From positions 1 to 64,000 of the forward strand of contig CBDDDW010000030.1 of assembly GCA_965226805.1 (NCBI GenBank): 64,000 nt of DNA. The letters run 5' to 3'. Position 1 is the stretch's first letter; every line of letters starts with the position of its first letter. The position numbers and the translations under genes were made by a program. The stretch comes from CBDDDW01 sp965226805 (lineage in GTDB: Bacteria; Chloroflexota; Dehalococcoidia; Lucifugimonadales; JAGWBF01). The notes beneath the pieces are model-generated. The model had not been told where the DNA came from. It was given only the letters and a program-made list of their open reading frames with translations, and did no database searches. Below, piece by piece: positions 62,495-64,000 of this stretch.

Positions 62495-62537
62495 TCAAGT
62501 GGACCCCATCATCAGGACAGCGGTGAGGCTAAAATAA
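62151..62537 (+). pseudogene. Truncated OrfA of IS3-family element A
   Basis: About 115 native residues, identical to the protein at 7980 including the HTH and most of the coiled coil, then 13 foreign residues (QVDPIIRTAVRLK) read from the end of element B. No orfB follows. Could make a transposition inhibitor, since free OrfA represses some IS3 elements. Confidence 0.8.
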
Positions 62538-63447
62538 GAGAGTCTACCGCTGGGGTGTCTCGTAAACCTTCATCCGATTGTAAGGCTTGTGGATGTTCCA
62601 GTAAACACCTTTGTGGGCTCACTGCATGGAACACCTGACCCGGTGACCGATAGCCCAGGGCTTGATGGGGCCGCTCTTGGTTGTAGAAGGCCAGATAAGC
62701 CCCAATCCCTTTTCTGGCCTCAGTCCCATTTTGGTATGCCTTCAGGTACACCTCCTCGTACTTGATGCTGCGCCACAGCCGTTCCACGAAGACGTTGTCC
62801 ATGCACCGGCCCCTGCCGTCCATGCTCACTTGAACGCCTTGCGCCAGCAGCATGCTGGTGAAGGCCTCGCTGGTGAACTGGCTGCCCTGGTCGGTGTTGA
62901 AGATCTGTGGCCGACCCTTGCTCAAGGCCTCTTCCAGAGCCGCAACACAGAAGTCTACCTCCAGGGTGTTGGACAGCCGCCAGGCCAGCACGTAGCGGCT
63001 GTGCCAGTCCATGATGGCCATCAAGTAGAGGAAACCCCGAGCCATGGGTATGTAGGTGATGTCGGTGGCCCACACCTGGTTGACCCGGTTGATCTCCAGC
63101 CCCCTGAGCAAGTACGGATAGACCTTATGCCCTGGGTTTGGCTTGGTGGTGTTGGGACGCCGGTAGATGGCCTCCAGGCCTATCAGCTGCATCAGCCGGC
63201 GGACCCGCTTGCGGTTGACCTGGTGTCCGTGATTTCTGCGCCAGGCAGTCATCCTTCTGGAGCCGTAGAAAGGTGTCTTCAGGTACTGTTGGTCTATGAG
63301 GGCCATCAACTCCATGTCCTCGGCGCCGGCCTCGGTTGGCAGGTAGTACAACGAGGAGCGGCTGATACCCAGCAAGGCGCACTGGCGCACCAGAGACAGC
63401 TTCGGTTCTTCTCGGTCAATCATGGCCCGGCGTTGGGACCGGCTCAC
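62512..63447 (-). CDS. IS3-family transposase OrfB (element B)
   Basis: 311 residues, intact. N-terminal HTH_21 region (SRSSLYYLPTEA...ALIDQQYLKTPFYGSRRMTA, about 30-70) and the rve integrase core: Asp in VWATDITYIPM (about 126), Asp in FNTDQGSQFTSEAF (about 188) and Glu in DNVFVERLWRSIKYEEVYLK (about 224). Similar to the IS150/ISL-type group of IS3. The start overlaps orfA by 4 bases, as usual for -1 frameshifting. Confidence 0.95.
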   Translation of the reverse strand: MSRSQRRAMIDREEPKLSLVRQCALLGISRSSLYYLPTEAGAEDMELMALIDQQYLKTPFYGSRRMTAWRRNHGHQVNRKRVRRLMQLIGLEAIYRRPNTTKPNPGHKVYPYLLRGLEINRVNQVWATDITYIPMARGFLYLMAIMDWHSRYVLAWRLSNTLEVDFCVAALEEALSKGRPQIFNTDQGSQFTSEAFTSMLLAQGVQVSMDGRGRCMDNVFVERLWRSIKYEEVYLKAYQNGTEARKGIGAYLAFYNQERPHQALGYRSPGQVFHAVSPQRCLLEHPQALQSDEGLRDTPAVDSLILASPLS

Positions 63448-63728
63448 AACCCGAAGCTCCGTGACAAAAAATCCCGTTCCACCTTGAGCTGCCCAATCTG
63501 TTGGTAGAGCTGGGCAGTGAGGACCTCTTGGTCCTTCTCCTGGCGTCCAGCACCATTTTCAAAGAGGTGCGGCGCCCCCTGAGTCAAGGCCTTCTTCCAG
63601 GCATGGATCTGGCTCGGGTGGACTTCAAACCGGCTGGCCAGCTCTGCAATGGTGTGCTCCCCCTGGAGCGCGGCCAAAGCCACTTTGCCCTTGAAGACTG
63701 GGCTGTGCTTCTTACGTGTTTGCTTCAT
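63444..63728 (-). CDS. IS3-family transposase OrfA (element B)
   Basis: 94 residues: HTH_Tnp_1 domain KHSPVFKGKVALAALQGEHT, ELASRFEVHPSQIHAWKK, then a coil (QIGQLKVERDFLSRSF) for multimerisation. ATG 63728 follows AAGGAGCAGG. It differs from element A OrfA throughout, so the two elements are unrelated beyond family level. Confidence 0.93.
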   Translation of the reverse strand: MKQTRKKHSPVFKGKVALAALQGEHTIAELASRFEVHPSQIHAWKKALTQGAPHLFENGAGRQEKDQEVLTAQLYQQIGQLKVERDFLSRSFGL

Positions 63729-63804
63729 GTCCTGCTCCTTCTTTCCGTCCTATTTTAGGAGCGGGACTCTCTCTTAGCCACCTGTCCGAATTTTGGGGAC
63801 CACC

Positions 63805-64000
63805 TCAATTGGCATATAATCTCGCAGCCACGTCACCGGCCATGGCGGAATATTTCAGCGCCCGTTCGTTGTCTCCCGCTTGGTAGAAGTGATGAGCCAG
63901 CAGATGTGACTGCTCCTCCACCCGGTCATTGAACAGATCTTCGACCGCTTTACCAACGCGTCTGTGGAATCGCCGGCGTTCACGCAACAGCATTGAGTTG
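63805..64000 (-). pseudogene. TPR-containing regulator/cyclase-type protein, truncated by IS
   Basis: About 64 residues open to the right edge of the window: RERRRFHRRVGKAVEDLF, HLLAHHFYQAGDNERALKYS and AGDVAARLYAN match the helical repeat region seen after the AAA ATPase domain in large adenylate-cyclase or LuxR-type regulators. The frame ends three bases from element B with TGA at the junction, so the C-terminal part is lost. The main part of the gene should lie beyond position 64000. Confidence 0.6.

Larger units (their letters stand above)
62500..63802 (-). mobile_element. IS3-family element B
   Basis: 1303 bp. The left end TGGACCCCATCATCAGGACAG and the complement of the right end TGGTCCCCAAAATTCGGACAG are inverted repeats, followed by related AAGAGAGAGTC blocks. 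Two overlapping genes on the minus strand. The flanking triplets (AAG and CCT) differ, so no target duplication is seen; the two flanks are fragments of unrelated genes, pointing to a deletion between IS copies. Confidence 0.9.

Noticed and set aside
1..64000. CRISPR arrays, tRNA or rRNA genes
   Set aside because: No regularly spaced repeats, cloverleaf-like T-loop/acceptor combinations or rRNA-like stretches were recognised by eye.

Overview
This 64 kb window looks like a chromosomal segment of a moderately high-GC free-living bacterium. My best inference is Chloroflexota of the Dehalococcoidia/SAR202 type. The reasons are several PF04909-type amidohydrolases, an LLM-type flavin oxidoreductase, paired CaiB/BaiF CoA-transferases, a bacterial Ku plus split LigD repair system, and REP-like palindromes beginning GTCATTCTGAG. 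No rRNA, tRNA, CRISPR array or prophage was seen, and the taxonomy rests on gene content from memory rather than a search.

Layout. 0-6 kb: MFS end, BNR-repeat protein, broken oadB with oadG (no oadA), EVE-domain protein, and a rhodanese with an in-frame TGA at its catalytic Cys position. 6-11 kb: an insertion-sequence island, with an IS1380-like element nested in an IS3-family element, then an IS5-family element. 11-20.6 kb: NHL protein, MOSC remnant, a two-component array (two kinases, a CheY-like protein, a NarL-type regulator), a betaine-type binding protein and an MMPL exporter, closed by a second, almost identical, inverted IS5 copy. 22-32.7 kb: amidohydrolases interleaved with Ku, a stand-alone ATP-dependent ligase, phosphoesterase-ligase, LigD polymerase, a TlpA-like lipoprotein, an SRAP/YedK protein and a macro-domain stub. 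32.7-43 kb: LLM oxidoreductase, EthD-like protein, a 3-hydroxyacyl-CoA dehydrogenase split by a second IS1380-like element, an acetyl-CoA hydrolase/transferase-family gene and three more amidohydrolases. 43-56 kb: MFS and aldo/keto reductase genes, a small NHLP/LigA-like protein, a 5'-3' exonuclease, a VWA lipoprotein followed in frame by a TPR segment, and a DUF262 protein with a 22-codon upstream ORF. 56-64 kb: VOC protein, EthD-like protein with two class III CoA-transferases, ArsR regulator, a broken ureohydrolase, and a second IS island.

The dominant theme is gene decay plus IS activity. About 17 genes are interrupted by a single stop codon, an apparent one-base shift, truncation or insertion, in a window holding six IS copies and one IS fragment. 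This is either real recent decay or partly uncorrected sequencing error; the target duplications and an empty insertion site show that the IS insertions themselves are real. The intact genes suggest aerobic catabolism of organic acids or aromatics (amidohydrolases, flavin monooxygenase, CoA-transferases, VOC and EthD-like proteins) together with double-strand-break repair by end joining. The most interesting single observation is the rhodanese at 5184-5549, a selenoprotein candidate with a SECIS-like hairpin at a suitable distance.
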